Shown: positions 33,802 to 44,631, numbered from the stretch's first letter. The stretch: DNA of 64,000 nt from Ferruginibacter sp. HRS2-29 (GCF_024343615.1 NZ_RJUB01000007.1:55910-119909); one strand, 5' to 3'. Notes: generated by a model from the letters alone, not told the origin. Translations and numbers: made by a program.

Positions 33802-34434
33802 CTATTTCACCAATCCCTGCTCCAGCGCCTTCCTTACCAGTCCTGCGGTATTTTTGGCCTGCATCTTACTCAGCAGGCTCACGCGGTGGTTATCTACCGT
33901 ATGCGGGCTGATGAATAATTTATCGGCAATTTCCTGGTTGGTATATTCTTCGGTGATCAGTTGTAAGATCTCTTTTTCCCGGCGGGTAAGATCCGTCACG
34001 GGCTTTTTCTTCTTGAAAAGATCTTCGAGTAATTGTTGCTGCAACACGGGCGAGAGAAACTGTCCGCCGGCCACTACCGTTTCAATAGCGGTGATGATGG
34101 TGGCATCATCCGCGTCTTTCAGGAGGTAACCCGAACAACCGAGCTGCAACATTTTTTTCACCTGCATCAATACATCGATGCTGCTGAGGATGATGATCTT
34201 TACGGAAGGATATTTATCCAGTATCTGCGCCGCAATCTCTGGTCCTTCAATTTCCGGCAGGTGCATATCGAGCATCAATACGTCGGGTAAACGGTTTTTC
34301 AATTCGCTCAATAATTCTTTTCCATTGGTAAATGTGGCCAGCACATCAAAGCCAGGGTGTTCGTTGAAGATCTTCACCAAACCCTTTGCTACCAAAGGAT
34401 GGTCATCTGTGATCATGATGGTGGTAATGCTCAT
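33802..34434 (-). CDS. NarL/LuxR-type response regulator
   Basis: A protein of 210 residues. The receiver domain has the acidic pair in ITDDHPLVAKG, the phospho-accepting aspartate in LPDVLMLDMHLPEIEG, a conserved serine in IILSS and a lysine in YLLKDA. The C-terminal LuxR HTH is TRREKEILQLITEEYTNQEI with DKLFISPHTVDNHR. The gene overlaps the stop of the sensor kinase by one base in TAATGA, so the two proteins form one two-component system. Targets unknown. Confidence 0.95.
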   Translation of the reverse strand: MSITTIMITDDHPLVAKGLVKIFNEHPGFDVLATFTNGKELLSELKNRLPDVLMLDMHLPEIEGPEIAAQILDKYPSVKIIILSSIDVLMQVKKMLQLGCSGYLLKDADDATIITAIETVVAGGQFLSPVLQQQLLEDLFKKKKPVTDLTRREKEILQLITEEYTNQEIADKLFISPHTVDNHRVSLLSKMQAKNTAGLVRKALEQGLVK

Positions 34435-36455
34435 TAGGCAGGCTGTTTAATGTTATCGGTATCAATTTCTATGTAAATACTGGTGCCTTCGCCGGGGCTT
34501 CCTGAAATATCGAGGGTGCCATTCCACGAACGGATGCGTCCGGCGATCGTTTTTAACCCCACGCCATAGTCTTCCGGCTGACGGCCCGCTACAATTCCCT
34601 TCCCGTTGTCTTCCACGGTAATGCCGAGGATGCTTTCGTGGTAATTCAGTTGCACCAGCGCACTCGTTGCGGCAGCATGTTTGAGTATATTATTCACGAG
34701 TTCCTGGATGGTCCTGTAGAGTGCCAGCTCCAGTTCTGCAGGTATTTTCTTTATTTCGCCGAAGGCGGAAAAACGGATATCGATCGAATGGCTTTTACCG
34801 GTCCGTTCGCAAAATAATTCTGTCGCATTCACCAATCCTTCCTGTAGCAATATTTCCGGCATGAGGTTGTGTGCGGTCTTACGTATTTCTCCCGATGCTT
34901 CTTCGAGCAGGTGCATCACTTCGGCAAAATCTTCCGAAGCCGCTTCTGCTGCCGGCTTACGCGAAAGCCTTCCTACCATCGCCCTGATGGCGCCGATGGT
35001 CCCGCTGATGCCATCGTGCAGGTCGCGGGCAATGCGGCTGCGTTCTTTTTCGCTGCCGCTTACCATCGCACGGAGTGTTTTTATCTCCATGTCCTGCTGA
35101 AGGCCAAGGATCTTTTCGGCCTGTAGTTTTTGTTTGTGCCGGTTGTTGCGCATGATCAGCAGGCTGATGATACTGATGAGCAGCAGCCCCGCCGTGATGC
35201 AGCCGATGAGGATATTTTTATTCCGGATGCGGTTATTGTTCTTGATGATGCTTAGTTCTTTTTCCGCCAGCTCTTTATTTTTTTCAGCAATGCGGTATTT
35301 CATTTCCATCGTATAACTCAGTTCCATCTTCTGCGTTTTCATCAGGCTGTCTTTGGCGATGGAATATAATTTGCGTTGCTCCGCTTCTTCTTGGTATTGC
35401 CCCAAACCCTCATAAGCATCTGCCAGCGTTTTGTGGGCATGCTCGAGGATGTTGACGATGTTCAGTTTTTGCGATTCGGCGAGGGCAGGTAATACGAGGT
35501 TTACCGCATCCCGGAAACGGCCTTTCAAAATATAGGCTTCACCTAAAAATATATCCGCGAAAATCAGGTAACGGTTAGACGCTTTTCCCTGCTCAGGCGC
35601 CGCAGCTATTGCCAGGCGTATGTTGTCGATGGCGGCATCGGGGTTCTTGTCGTCTATGTACGTTAGTGCGATGTTGAGGTAAGCCGCCATGATCATCGAA
35701 GGGGAACCTTTCAGGCGCTTGCAGAACTCGATATTCTTTAAGCCATAATACCGGGCCGAATCATTTTTTAAAATGTTGTGATAATACCCTTCTTTTTGAA
35801 AATAAACATTCAGCAATACACTGCTGTCGTTTTTAGCGATGGCTTCTTTTTCGATGAGATTGATGCGCTGCATGATCTGCCGTATATTTTCATCATGCTT
35901 GATCTCTTCATGGGCATTGAGCCAAAACTGCAGGATCTTGCTGTAAACACTCAGGCGCAATGGCGCATTATCGATCTGGTTATTGTCTACAAAATTGAGT
36001 GCGGTATACCGGTAGTAAGAACAGGAATCAAAAGCGCCAAGGTAAAAATAGGCTTCCGAGAGCAGGATATTGGCCGACACGAATAATTGTTTTCCCTTCT
36101 GATTGTCTTCAATATAAGGCATCGACTCATGGATATATTTCACCGCGGTGGCCTGCTCGTTCTTGATATTATAATAACGGGCTATTCCGCACAACGATTC
36201 CGCAATACCATTGCGGAAGCCAAGTGACCTGCTGGCGTCCAGCGTTTGCCGGTACAGCAGGTGGGCGCTATCGGCATTTGATTCGCGGAGTTTATAAGCA
36301 CGTTTGATGGTTTTGTTGATGAGCGCCGTATCGGGGCCAAGTGAATTTTTCTCCTGTGCATACAACGGCATAATGGCTGTCAGTTGAAATACTATCAGCG
36401 GTAGCCAAAGGATATTTTTTTTCAGTAAAAAAATTATGTGTGCCTTCTTCTTCAT
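34434..36455 (-). CDS. TPR-containing sensor histidine kinase, DesK/NarX type
   Basis: A protein of 673 residues. It has an N-terminal signal or anchor (LLKKNILWLPLIVFQLTAIM), then a periplasmic TPR region of about 350 residues, a membrane helix (NILIGCITAGLLLISIISLL), a coiled linker, the HisKA_3 dimerisation helix with the phospho-histidine in RSRIARDLHDGISGTIGAIR, and the HATPase domain (ELVNNILKHA; GITVEDNGKGI; GVGLKTIAGRI). The signal sensed by the TPR domain is unknown. It is translationally coupled to the response regulator gene. Confidence 0.95.
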   Translation of the reverse strand: MKKKAHIIFLLKKNILWLPLIVFQLTAIMPLYAQEKNSLGPDTALINKTIKRAYKLRESNADSAHLLYRQTLDASRSLGFRNGIAESLCGIARYYNIKNEQATAVKYIHESMPYIEDNQKGKQLFVSANILLSEAYFYLGAFDSCSYYRYTALNFVDNNQIDNAPLRLSVYSKILQFWLNAHEEIKHDENIRQIMQRINLIEKEAIAKNDSSVLLNVYFQKEGYYHNILKNDSARYYGLKNIEFCKRLKGSPSMIMAAYLNIALTYIDDKNPDAAIDNIRLAIAAAPEQGKASNRYLIFADIFLGEAYILKGRFRDAVNLVLPALAESQKLNIVNILEHAHKTLADAYEGLGQYQEEAEQRKLYSIAKDSLMKTQKMELSYTMEMKYRIAEKNKELAEKELSIIKNNNRIRNKNILIGCITAGLLLISIISLLIMRNNRHKQKLQAEKILGLQQDMEIKTLRAMVSGSEKERSRIARDLHDGISGTIGAIRAMVGRLSRKPAAEAASEDFAEVMHLLEEASGEIRKTAHNLMPEILLQEGLVNATELFCERTGKSHSIDIRFSAFGEIKKIPAELELALYRTIQELVNNILKHAAATSALVQLNYHESILGITVEDNGKGIVAGRQPEDYGVGLKTIAGRIRSWNGTLDISGSPGEGTSIYIEIDTDNIKQPA

Positions 36456-36519
36456 AGTTGCAGATCCACGGGGCGACGGACGGTGATGATCAGAAAAAAA
36501 CGGTAATGGTGAAAACGGC

Positions 36520-36595
36520 TGTCAGCCTGAGCCTGTCGAAGGCGATTTTATTAATAATGAGCATGCCTTCGACAAGCTCAGCCGGACGGTTCTTG
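36520..36595. repeat. CAGCCTGAGCCTGTCGAAGG palindrome
   Basis: CTGTCAGCCTGAGCCTGTCG... and the inverted ...GCCTTCGACAAGCTCAGCC flank a short AT-rich centre; same family as 15747-15817. The rest of the 36456-36766 gap is AT-rich and likely holds the promoter of the next gene; no further element can be defended. Confidence 0.75.
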
Positions 36596-36766
36596 ATACT
36601 CAACATTTCACCTAAAGATAATTTAAAAAACCAAAACCAGTGGTTTTCCACTAGAAACCATTTTGGCTGTTTTACGTGGGTAGATAAGTAGGTGTTTACT
36701 ATAATTTTATGAATTCGCCATCCTAAGGTGCAAAATCTAATTGTTCAAGTAAAAAAAACTGTTGTT

Positions 36767-39700
36767 ATGTTGCTACATCTACCAAAACTTAAGGCATGGG
36801 GGACGAAATTCCACTTATTGCTGATTTGTTTAATATCTTTCTCTTTCTTATTGGTTTCCATTGATGTAAAGGCACAGAACCCGGTTTCAGGCACCTTTAC
36901 GATCAATTCGGCGCTGCCATCTTCGGAAACGAATTTTCAGACTTTCACCGAAGCGGTCTTCTCGCTTGGGTTTGGTGTAGACGGACCGGTTGTTTTTAAC
37001 GTAGCTCCGGGCAGCGGGCCCTATGTGGAGCAGGTAAACATCAGCGCCATTCCGGGTTCTTCTGCTACCAATACCATCACGTTCAACGGAAATGGTGTTA
37101 CACTTGAGAACGCTTCCACCAACCCGGTGGCAAGAGCGGTTTTGAAACTGGATGGCGCACATAATGTGATACTCAACAACATTGTTTTTCACGCCATCAA
37201 TACATCTTCGTCCTCTACCTACGCCTGGGGCGTGGCTTTGGTAAGGGATGCGGATAGCAATACGGTTAAAAACTGTACGATCAACATCGATACCACCAAT
37301 GGTTTCAGCGGGCAGAATACCATCGGGATCTATATCGGTTCTTCGGATGATTTTCCGGATAACAATGGCATCAGCAATTGTGATTACAACATCATCGATA
37401 ACAATATCATCCATGGTGGGTATGATGGAATCGACCTGAATAATTACGCCGGTAATTTCGGGTTCGATTTTACCAGTATGGATTTCAATAAGGTGACCAA
37501 TAATAAGATCTCTGATTTTTTACATAGCGGCATACATATGATCTGGAACAAATCGACGCTGGTGAAAGGAAATGATATCAGCGTCAGTTCGCAGCAAAGT
37601 GTGTATGGTATACAGTCTGATGAAAAGAACGGCAACCTGCGCATCGAAGGCAACAGGATACATAATTTCACTTCGGCCGTAGGAGTTACAGATAATACTT
37701 TCAAAGGGATTGAGATCGTTAACAGCCCGGGTTCTGCTACCACCATCAATACGATCGCCAATAATGTCATTTATGATATCCAGACGGGGGCCGATCAGGA
37801 AGGCATCAACATTTCAGGGAGCTCTTATATTAATGTATACCACAACACCATCGTGCTGGATGGTACGCCATCTGCTTCAGGTAATACCACTGCAGGGCTT
37901 AAATCGGAAGGCGGAAATTCGAATGTCAATTTTAAAAACAACATCGTTTCATTGCTGAGGCAGGGTGCGGGTGCCGGTTATGGTATCCAGGTTACAGCGG
38001 TTCCCTCGATCTTTGTTTCCGATTATAATGATATATATACTATTGCTCCAAACAATTTTGGAAGGAATGTAAGCACTACTTCTGCTACGCTTGCATTATG
38101 GCAGTCGGCTGCCTCAAGGGATATACATTCCACCTCGCAGGATCCTGTATTTACCGATCTTGCCGGTGGTAACCTTAAGCCAACCAGCGCATCCATCGAT
38201 AACCTCGGAACATTCGCAGGCATCGCCACAGATATCAACGGCGATGTACGAAATAATAATACACCAGATCTTGGTGCCTATGAATTCCTTACCCCGCCAT
38301 GTAATACACCGGTTATACCAGGCGCTGCAGTAGGCATACCTTCAGCGCCTGCGTGTAGCGGTATAGTGAAAACGCTGAACCTGGCGGGAAATTCTTTCGG
38401 CTCCGGTCAGACTTACCAGTGGCAATCTTCTGCTACTATCAACGGTACTTATACCAACATCAGCAGTACACTTGTGGTGCCGTTGTTCGACGTCACTCCT
38501 TCCACCGATCTTTATTACAGGGCGGTAGTGACCTGCGGGGCAGGTACAGCAATATCTGATCCTATACTTATAAGCGTACGTCACGAATTATCCGGTACGT
38601 ATACCGTCAATGCAGCTGCGCCAACCAGCGGTACCAATTTCAATTCATTTACAGATGTGATAGCGGCGCTGGATTGTGGCGGCATCATTGGCCCTGTAGT
38701 GTTGAATGTAATGCCGGGCAGCGGGCCTTACAACGAGCAGATCATCCTGGGGGTGATACCGGGCACTTCTGCCACCAATACCATCCAGATCAACGGTAAT
38801 GGCGAAACGCTCAATTATCTTGCGTTGAATACAAATGAAAGAGCGGTCGTAAAACTCAACGGGACAAAATATGTTACCATCGATAACCTTGTGATCAATG
38901 CTGCGGGTACTACTTCCAGCCAATACGGTTATGGTGTGCAATTGTTGAACGATGCCGATTACAACAGGATCACCAATTGCAAAATAAATGTGACCACAGC
39001 AAGTACTTCGCCGAGTTATGCAGGGTTGCTGATAGGCGGGCTGGCAAGCGATCCTGTAGTGAATGCAGACAGTAAATGCGATTTCAATGTGATCGCCAAC
39101 AACGTTATTACCGGTGGTTATTATGGATTGACGGTTTCTTCGGATGCAACGCTTCGTATCGCCAATGACACTATTCTCAACAATGTATTAAAAGACCAGT
39201 ATGCTTACGGTATTTATATAAAAGGTACCGATCGCTGCCTTGTAGAAGGTAACGATGTGTCGAGGCCAGCCAGGACTACTACTACGAGCAGTTACACCGG
39301 TATTTACCTCAATGGCGTGAGCACTTCGCTGACTGTTTCCAAAAATAAAGTACACGGTTCTCATACGTTGATACCAAACGACACCAATACTCCGATAGCG
39401 ATATTTTCCAACAATTGTGATGCTGCTTCCACCGCAAAAAATTTCATCATCAATAATCTGGTGTATGATTTTGGTGCCCTTGGTTCGCTGGTAGGGATTC
39501 AGAATACGGGATCGGATTATACTGAATATTATCATAACACTATTTCTTTCGACCGTAAAACAGGATCACCCACTGCTGCAAGGACCACGCGTGCTTTCTA
39601 CCAGACTACCACCGCCGTGGGGCTTGTGTTCAGCAACAATAATGTGACCATCACCCGGAGCGGATTGGGGACTAATACCGCTATTTACATGAATGCAAAT

Positions 39701-40561
39701 GCTACTGCATATGTGGCCAGCAATAATAATTATTATGTAGCAGGGTCGGGTGTAAATACGATCGGGTTTAAAAACGCGGTGGTGTATACAACGATTGAAA
39801 CATGGAAAACAGGAAGCGCCAATGACGCCAATTCTTTATCCATCGATCCTGCGTACGCCGACCTCAGCACAGGAAATCTGTCGCCTACGAACCTGGAACT
39901 GGATAACAAAGGGGTTTTTGCAGGTATCACTACAGATATCAATAACTTTTCAAGAAGCGCTACCACACCTGACATCGGCGCATATGAATTCATAGGCGCA
40001 CTGCCGGTTAAGTTACTGAGTTTCTCTGCGGTGAAAGCAGGCGATGATGTAGCAGTAAAATGGGCTACATCAACGGAGCAGAATACCAAAAATTTCACCA
40101 TCGAACGTTCAACGGATGCGGCAAATTTTGTATCGGCGGGCATCGTGCAGGCACGCGGTAACAGTTCGGTGACGCAGTATTACAATTTCACCGATGTAAA
40201 AGCTGCTGGCAATAACACGAGGGTATTGTACTATCGTTTGAAAATAACCGACAACGACGGGCATGTTGAATATTCATCAGTATTGGCCGTTCGCCTGGGC
40301 AATGAAGAGAAAGTTTCCATCAGTGTGCAGCCAAATCCATTTGTATCCGAATTGTTTGGAAGGATCAGTACCAATACGGCAGGGAAAGCATCGATCAGAA
40401 TAACAGACCTGTCAGGAAGGGTTATCAGCAGGCAGACAGCTGTGGTAAATGCTGGTACAAATCTCATCAGCATAGACCGGGTAAGCCAGCTGCCGAAAGG
40501 AATGTACATTGTAACAATCGAAGTAAATAATAATACCTATGTGCAAAAAGTGATCAGGTAG
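36767..40561 (+). CDS. Secreted beta-helix protein with T9SS type A sorting domain
   Basis: An exported protein of about 1264 residues. It has a signal peptide (FHLLLICLISFSFLLVSIDV, cleavage after VKAQ) and two homologous halves. Each half begins with a SGTFTINSALPSSETNFQTF or SGTYTVNAAAPTSGTNFNSF motif and GPVVFNVAPGSGPYVEQV, then right-handed parallel beta-helix repeats (VILNNIVFHAIN; YNIIDNNIIHGGYDG). The C-terminus (VQPNPFVSELFG... LPKGMYIVTIEVNNNTYVQK) is a type A sorting domain for secretion through T9SS. The ATG at 36767 is preferred to a GTG 39 bases earlier. The ligand or substrate is unknown; an adhesin or polysaccharide-binding role is possible. Confidence 0.88.
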   Translation: MLLHLPKLKAWGTKFHLLLICLISFSFLLVSIDVKAQNPVSGTFTINSALPSSETNFQTFTEAVFSLGFGVDGPVVFNVAPGSGPYVEQVNISAIPGSSATNTITFNGNGVTLENASTNPVARAVLKLDGAHNVILNNIVFHAINTSSSSTYAWGVALVRDADSNTVKNCTINIDTTNGFSGQNTIGIYIGSSDDFPDNNGISNCDYNIIDNNIIHGGYDGIDLNNYAGNFGFDFTSMDFNKVTNNKISDFLHSGIHMIWNKSTLVKGNDISVSSQQSVYGIQSDEKNGNLRIEGNRIHNFTSAVGVTDNTFKGIEIVNSPGSATTINTIANNVIYDIQTGADQEGINISGSSYINVYHNTIVLDGTPSASGNTTAGLKSEGGNSNVNFKNNIVSLLRQGAGAGYGIQVTAVPSIFVSDYNDIYTIAPNNFGRNVSTTSATLALWQSAASRDIHSTSQDPVFTDLAGGNLKPTSASIDNLGTFAGIATDINGDVRNNNTPDLGAYEFLTPPCNTPVIPGAAVGIPSAPACSGIVKTLNLAGNSFGSGQTYQWQSSATINGTYTNISSTLVVPLFDVTPSTDLYYRAVVTCGAGTAISDPILISVRHELSGTYTVNAAAPTSGTNFNSFTDVIAALDCGGIIGPVVLNVMPGSGPYNEQIILGVIPGTSATNTIQINGNGETLNYLALNTNERAVVKLNGTKYVTIDNLVINAAGTTSSQYGYGVQLLNDADYNRITNCKINVTTASTSPSYAGLLIGGLASDPVVNADSKCDFNVIANNVITGGYYGLTVSSDATLRIANDTILNNVLKDQYAYGIYIKGTDRCLVEGNDVSRPARTTTTSSYTGIYLNGVSTSLTVSKNKVHGSHTLIPNDTNTPIAIFSNNCDAASTAKNFIINNLVYDFGALGSLVGIQNTGSDYTEYYHNTISFDRKTGSPTAARTTRAFYQTTTAVGLVFSNNNVTITRSGLGTNTAIYMNANATAYVASNNNYYVAGSGVNTIGFKNAVVYTTIETWKTGSANDANSLSIDPAYADLSTGNLSPTNLELDNKGVFAGITTDINNFSRSATTPDIGAYEFIGALPVKLLSFSAVKAGDDVAVKWATSTEQNTKNFTIERSTDAANFVSAGIVQARGNSSVTQYYNFTDVKAAGNNTRVLYYRLKITDNDGHVEYSSVLAVRLGNEEKVSISVQPNPFVSELFGRISTNTAGKASIRITDLSGRVISRQTAVVNAGTNLISIDRVSQLPKGMYIVTIEVNNNTYVQKVIR

Positions 40562-40575
40562 AGATCACATCTGTG

Positions 40576-40607
40576 ATAAGCGAGGGCAACAAGTTTGTCC
40601 TCGCTTA
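40576..40607 (+). terminator. Terminator between the two giant secreted proteins
   Basis: AAGCGAGG and CCTCGCTT form an 8-bp stem with a 13-base loop. Read-through to the next gene, 41 bases on, remains possible because no long T run follows. Confidence 0.6.
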
Positions 40608-40647
40608 TTGGCAGTTAGAGAACAACCATTTAAACTAAATTCTGTAA

Positions 40648-43600
40648 TTGAAACTCTTTTTACTCATATGCACTTTTCTGTTTGCCCTTTCGGGCAATGC
40701 CCAAAACTTTACCAACAAAGGGAAGGAGTTTTGGGTAGGGTACGGGCATAACCAGTTGTTTGCCACCAATGCGCAGGACATGGTGATCTACCTCAGCGCT
40801 ACTGAGGCAGCCAACGTTACGGTAAGTGTGAATGGAACATCATGGGTGAGAAATTATTCCATACCGGCCAATACAGCCATACCCACCGACCTGCTTCCCA
40901 AAACGGGGCCGGACGATTGCAGGATCACTGCCGAAGGGCTTTCCACAAAAGGTATCCATATTGTAAGCGATGTGCCGATTGTAGCGTATGTACATGTGTA
41001 TGGCCAATACACTTCAGGCGCCACCATGCTGATCCCGGTGGAGACTTACAGTTATACTTTTTTTTCCGTAAACCCCGAGCAGAATGCGAGTGACAGTTAC
41101 TCCTGGTTTTATGTAGTGGCTAATGAAAATAATACGACCATCCGTATCACTCCTTCGCGGCCTACGGTTGGCGGGCATGCGCAGAATGTTCCTTTTACAG
41201 TCAACCTCAACAAAGGGGAAATATACAATGTGATGGGGGCGATCAACGGCAGTACCGGTTATGATCTTTCGGGAAGCAAGGTACAGTCGCTGCCGGGCGC
41301 CGATGGCATTTGTCACCCGGTAGGAATGTTCTCGGGCAGCAGCCGTACACTCGTCTGTTCGGTAAATCCTTTCAGCGGTGGCAGTGATTTTGTGATGCAG
41401 CAGGTGTTTCCTATCAATGCATGGGGAAATAAATATATCACCGCATTAACGTCGCAGAGTGCATCGCCTTCATTGCAGAATAACAATAAATTTCGTGTTT
41501 ATATAAGAGAGCCGAATACATTGGTAAGAAAGAACGGGGTACTGCTGACCGGACTGATCAACAATTTTTTCTATGATTTTGTAGCCACCACCAATGATGT
41601 GATCACTTCTACGAAACCCGTGCTCATGGCGCAGTTCATCCCTTCTGCTTCCGGCTGTGGAACGCAGGGGCTGGGCGATCCGGAAATGTTTATCCTGAGC
41701 CCGGTGGAACAGGCCATTAATAAAGTGGTGTTTTACAATACCAACAAAGAAGCGATACAGGTAAATTACCTCACGCTGGTGATCCCGCAAAACGGGCTAT
41801 CATCTTTACTCATTGATGGCAGTAATACATTCGACCGGGTATTCAATCATCCCAATGCGCCGGGATATAGTGTGGTGGTAAAACAACTTCCGGTGACTCC
41901 GGCGCAGCACACGGCTACCAGCGATTCTAATTTTACGGCAATTACTTACGGCCTTGGCCAGTACGAATCTTACGGGTACAATGCAGGAACCAACCTGCGC
42001 AATCTTGAATCGAATATCCAGGTAAAAAATCTTTACGGTACAGCGCTTACAGGATATAGTTGTCCGGGTACACCGTTTAAGCTGGTATTTAAAACAACCT
42101 ATCGTCCTTCCTCTATCTTATGGCACATCAGCGCAGTTGCGGGCCTTTCGTCTAACGCGGATGTGCTGCAAAATAATTACCCTGTACCAACCGATTCGGT
42201 GGTGGAATTTCAACGGAAATTTTACCTGTATGAATTACCGGGCAATTATACGTTTAATACAACAGGAAGCTACTCAATTCCTGTAACACTTAACGATCAG
42301 CTGATCGAAAATTGCAGTTTCAGTACCGAACTCAATATTCCTGTAGGCTCGATACCCGGCCCCGATGCGGATTTCAGCATTTCGCCGGTATTGTGTGTAA
42401 ACAAACCGATCACTTTTACCGGAACCTCTTCTGCTACAATTTTTCCCAATAAATGGTTGTGGACATTCGGTGATGCCACGATTGATTCTGTAAAAGTGGC
42501 GACAAAAACTTACACGATTGCCGGCGATTACAATGTAAATCTTACAGCAGTACGCACCGATGGCTGTATCGGCACCGCACAAAAGCCGGTGACGATATTG
42601 CCGGAAAGTTTTTCAACCATCAACCAATCCATCTGCGAGGGCCAGTCGTACCTCGGTTATACAGTTACGGGTACATACCGCGATACACTTGCCGCGGTAA
42701 ATGGTTGCGACAGCATCCGTATATTGAATCTTACCGTACGTGCCAAAACAGTTTCCACCATCAGCCAATCGATCTGCGAAGGCCAGAGTTACGAAGGGTA
42801 TTCAACGCCTGGAACGTATGCAGATGTATTTACCGGTGCCAATGGTTGCGACAGCACGCGTATATTGAACCTTACGGTGAAGCTGAAACAAACAAGCATC
42901 TTCAATCAATCTATCTGCGAAGGCCAGAGTTTTGAAGGGTATTCCGCATCAGGAACTTACGTAGATGTATTTACCGGTACCAATGGCTGCGACAGCACGC
43001 GTACCTTGAACCTTACGGTGAAGCCGAAACAGACGACTACCATCAACCAATCCATCTGCCAGGGGCAAACCTATTTGGGTTACTCCGCTACCGGCACTTA
43101 TACGGATATTTTTACCGGCACTAACGGTTGTGATAGCACGCGGATATTAAACCTAACGGTGAATCAAAAGCAAACTGTAACCATCAACCAATCCATTTGC
43201 CAGGGGCAAACATATTCAGGCTACTCCGCTACCGGAACGTACACGGATATTTTTACCGGCACTAACGGTTGTGATAGCACGCGGATATTGAACCTCACGG
43301 TGAATCAAAAGCAAACGGTTACCATCAACCAATCCATTTGCCAGGGGCAAACATATTCAGGCTATTCCGCTACCGGCACTTATACGGATATTTTCACCGG
43401 CGATAACGGTTGCGATAGTACGCGGATCTTAAATCTCACGGTGAATCAAAAACAAACGGTTACCATTAATCAATCCATCTGCCAGGGGCAGACATATCTC
43501 GGGTACTCTGCTACCGGCACTTATGTAGATGTATTTACTGCGGCCAATGGTTGCGACAGTACGCGTACTTTAAATCTTACCGTGAATGCGAGATCATTTA

Positions 43601-44631
43601 CCACCATCCATCAATCTATCTGCGATGGGCAAACCTATCTTGGATATAGCATTAGCGGCACTTACGTCGATAACTTCACTGCCGCCAATGGTTGCGATAG
43701 TATCCGGACACTAAACCTTACTGTCAATCCGAAAAAAGTTTCTGCCATCACGCATTCCATCTGCGCCGGCGATACTTACCTTGGTTATTCCGCTACCGGG
43801 GTTTATACGGATCATTTTACGGCGGCCAATGGTTGCGACAGCGCACGTACTCTCCATCTTACGGTGAAAGCGAAAGCTGTTTCCGCCATCACACAATCCA
43901 TTTGTGCCGGAAGCAGCTATGCGGGTTATTCCGTTAGCGGTACATACGTTGATCATTTTACGGCAGCCAATGGTTGCGATAGTACCCGCACATTGATACT
44001 GACTGTAAAAGCGAAAGTATCATCATCCATTACACAGAATATCTGCGAAGGCCAGTCATACCTCGGTTACAGCACGAGCGGCACATACACGGATCACTTT
44101 ACATCCACCGGTGGCTGCGACAGTACGCGTACATTGAAACTCACTGTTTTGGCCAAACCTTCGCCCAGCCTGGGCGCCGACAAGGAACTCTGCGGTGGCG
44201 AAACGCTCACCTTATCACCAGGTACCTTCAGCTCTTACCTGTGGCAGGATAATTCTACACAGCCCTCTTTCATCGTAAGATCGGCGGGCACTTACTTCGT
44301 AACGGTTACCAATAGCTGCGGTTCGGCTACAGACCAGGTAAAAATTAGCGCAGGCATCTGCAATCCATATTTCCCGAACGCGTTCACCCCAAATAACGAT
44401 ACGAAGAATGATGTGTTCAGGGTGCTGTATACAGGCCAGCTGCTGAATTACAACCTGCAGATATTTAACCGTTATGGTATAAGGGTCTTCCAATCTACTA
44501 CCCAGTCAAAAGGCTGGAATGGTACACTCAACGGGCAGCCTGCCGATCCGGGAGGTTATACATGGATCTGCAGTTTTACAAAAGGCGGCGTTGCCACGCA
44601 ATTAAAAGGAATCGTACTCCTGATACGGTGA
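40648..44631 (+). CDS. Giant secreted repeat protein, IgGFc-binding-like head, CHU_C tail
   Basis: A protein of 1327 residues. The only start giving the signal peptide (KLFLLICTFLFALSGNAQ) is TTG at 40648, directly preceded by an in-frame TAA, so a rare TTG start is required. Domains in order: an IgGFc-binding-type N-terminal region (GKEFWVGYGHNQLF; MVIYLSATEAANVTVSV), a PKD domain near residues 575-650 (DADFSISPVLC... WLWTFGDA), eleven repeats of about 47 residues (INQSICxGQxYxGYS... NGCDSTRxLNLTV), and a gliding-type CHU_C sorting domain (FPNAFTPNNDTKNDVFRVLY... ) for T9SS export. Each repeat has two cysteines that may form a disulfide. It is probably a surface adhesin. Confidence 0.88.
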   Translation: MKLFLLICTFLFALSGNAQNFTNKGKEFWVGYGHNQLFATNAQDMVIYLSATEAANVTVSVNGTSWVRNYSIPANTAIPTDLLPKTGPDDCRITAEGLSTKGIHIVSDVPIVAYVHVYGQYTSGATMLIPVETYSYTFFSVNPEQNASDSYSWFYVVANENNTTIRITPSRPTVGGHAQNVPFTVNLNKGEIYNVMGAINGSTGYDLSGSKVQSLPGADGICHPVGMFSGSSRTLVCSVNPFSGGSDFVMQQVFPINAWGNKYITALTSQSASPSLQNNNKFRVYIREPNTLVRKNGVLLTGLINNFFYDFVATTNDVITSTKPVLMAQFIPSASGCGTQGLGDPEMFILSPVEQAINKVVFYNTNKEAIQVNYLTLVIPQNGLSSLLIDGSNTFDRVFNHPNAPGYSVVVKQLPVTPAQHTATSDSNFTAITYGLGQYESYGYNAGTNLRNLESNIQVKNLYGTALTGYSCPGTPFKLVFKTTYRPSSILWHISAVAGLSSNADVLQNNYPVPTDSVVEFQRKFYLYELPGNYTFNTTGSYSIPVTLNDQLIENCSFSTELNIPVGSIPGPDADFSISPVLCVNKPITFTGTSSATIFPNKWLWTFGDATIDSVKVATKTYTIAGDYNVNLTAVRTDGCIGTAQKPVTILPESFSTINQSICEGQSYLGYTVTGTYRDTLAAVNGCDSIRILNLTVRAKTVSTISQSICEGQSYEGYSTPGTYADVFTGANGCDSTRILNLTVKLKQTSIFNQSICEGQSFEGYSASGTYVDVFTGTNGCDSTRTLNLTVKPKQTTTINQSICQGQTYLGYSATGTYTDIFTGTNGCDSTRILNLTVNQKQTVTINQSICQGQTYSGYSATGTYTDIFTGTNGCDSTRILNLTVNQKQTVTINQSICQGQTYSGYSATGTYTDIFTGDNGCDSTRILNLTVNQKQTVTINQSICQGQTYLGYSATGTYVDVFTAANGCDSTRTLNLTVNARSFTTIHQSICDGQTYLGYSISGTYVDNFTAANGCDSIRTLNLTVNPKKVSAITHSICAGDTYLGYSATGVYTDHFTAANGCDSARTLHLTVKAKAVSAITQSICAGSSYAGYSVSGTYVDHFTAANGCDSTRTLILTVKAKVSSSITQNICEGQSYLGYSTSGTYTDHFTSTGGCDSTRTLKLTVLAKPSPSLGADKELCGGETLTLSPGTFSSYLWQDNSTQPSFIVRSAGTYFVTVTNSCGSATDQVKISAGICNPYFPNAFTPNNDTKNDVFRVLYTGQLLNYNLQIFNRYGIRVFQSTTQSKGWNGTLNGQPADPGGYTWICSFTKGGVATQLKGIVLLIR
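42600..44150 (+). repeat. Eleven coding repeats of about 141 bp
   Basis: Eleven in-frame units within the giant protein, each about 47 codons. Units 4 to 7 are nearly identical at base level over long stretches, while the outer units have diverged, which points to recent expansion in the middle of the array. Confidence 0.85.
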
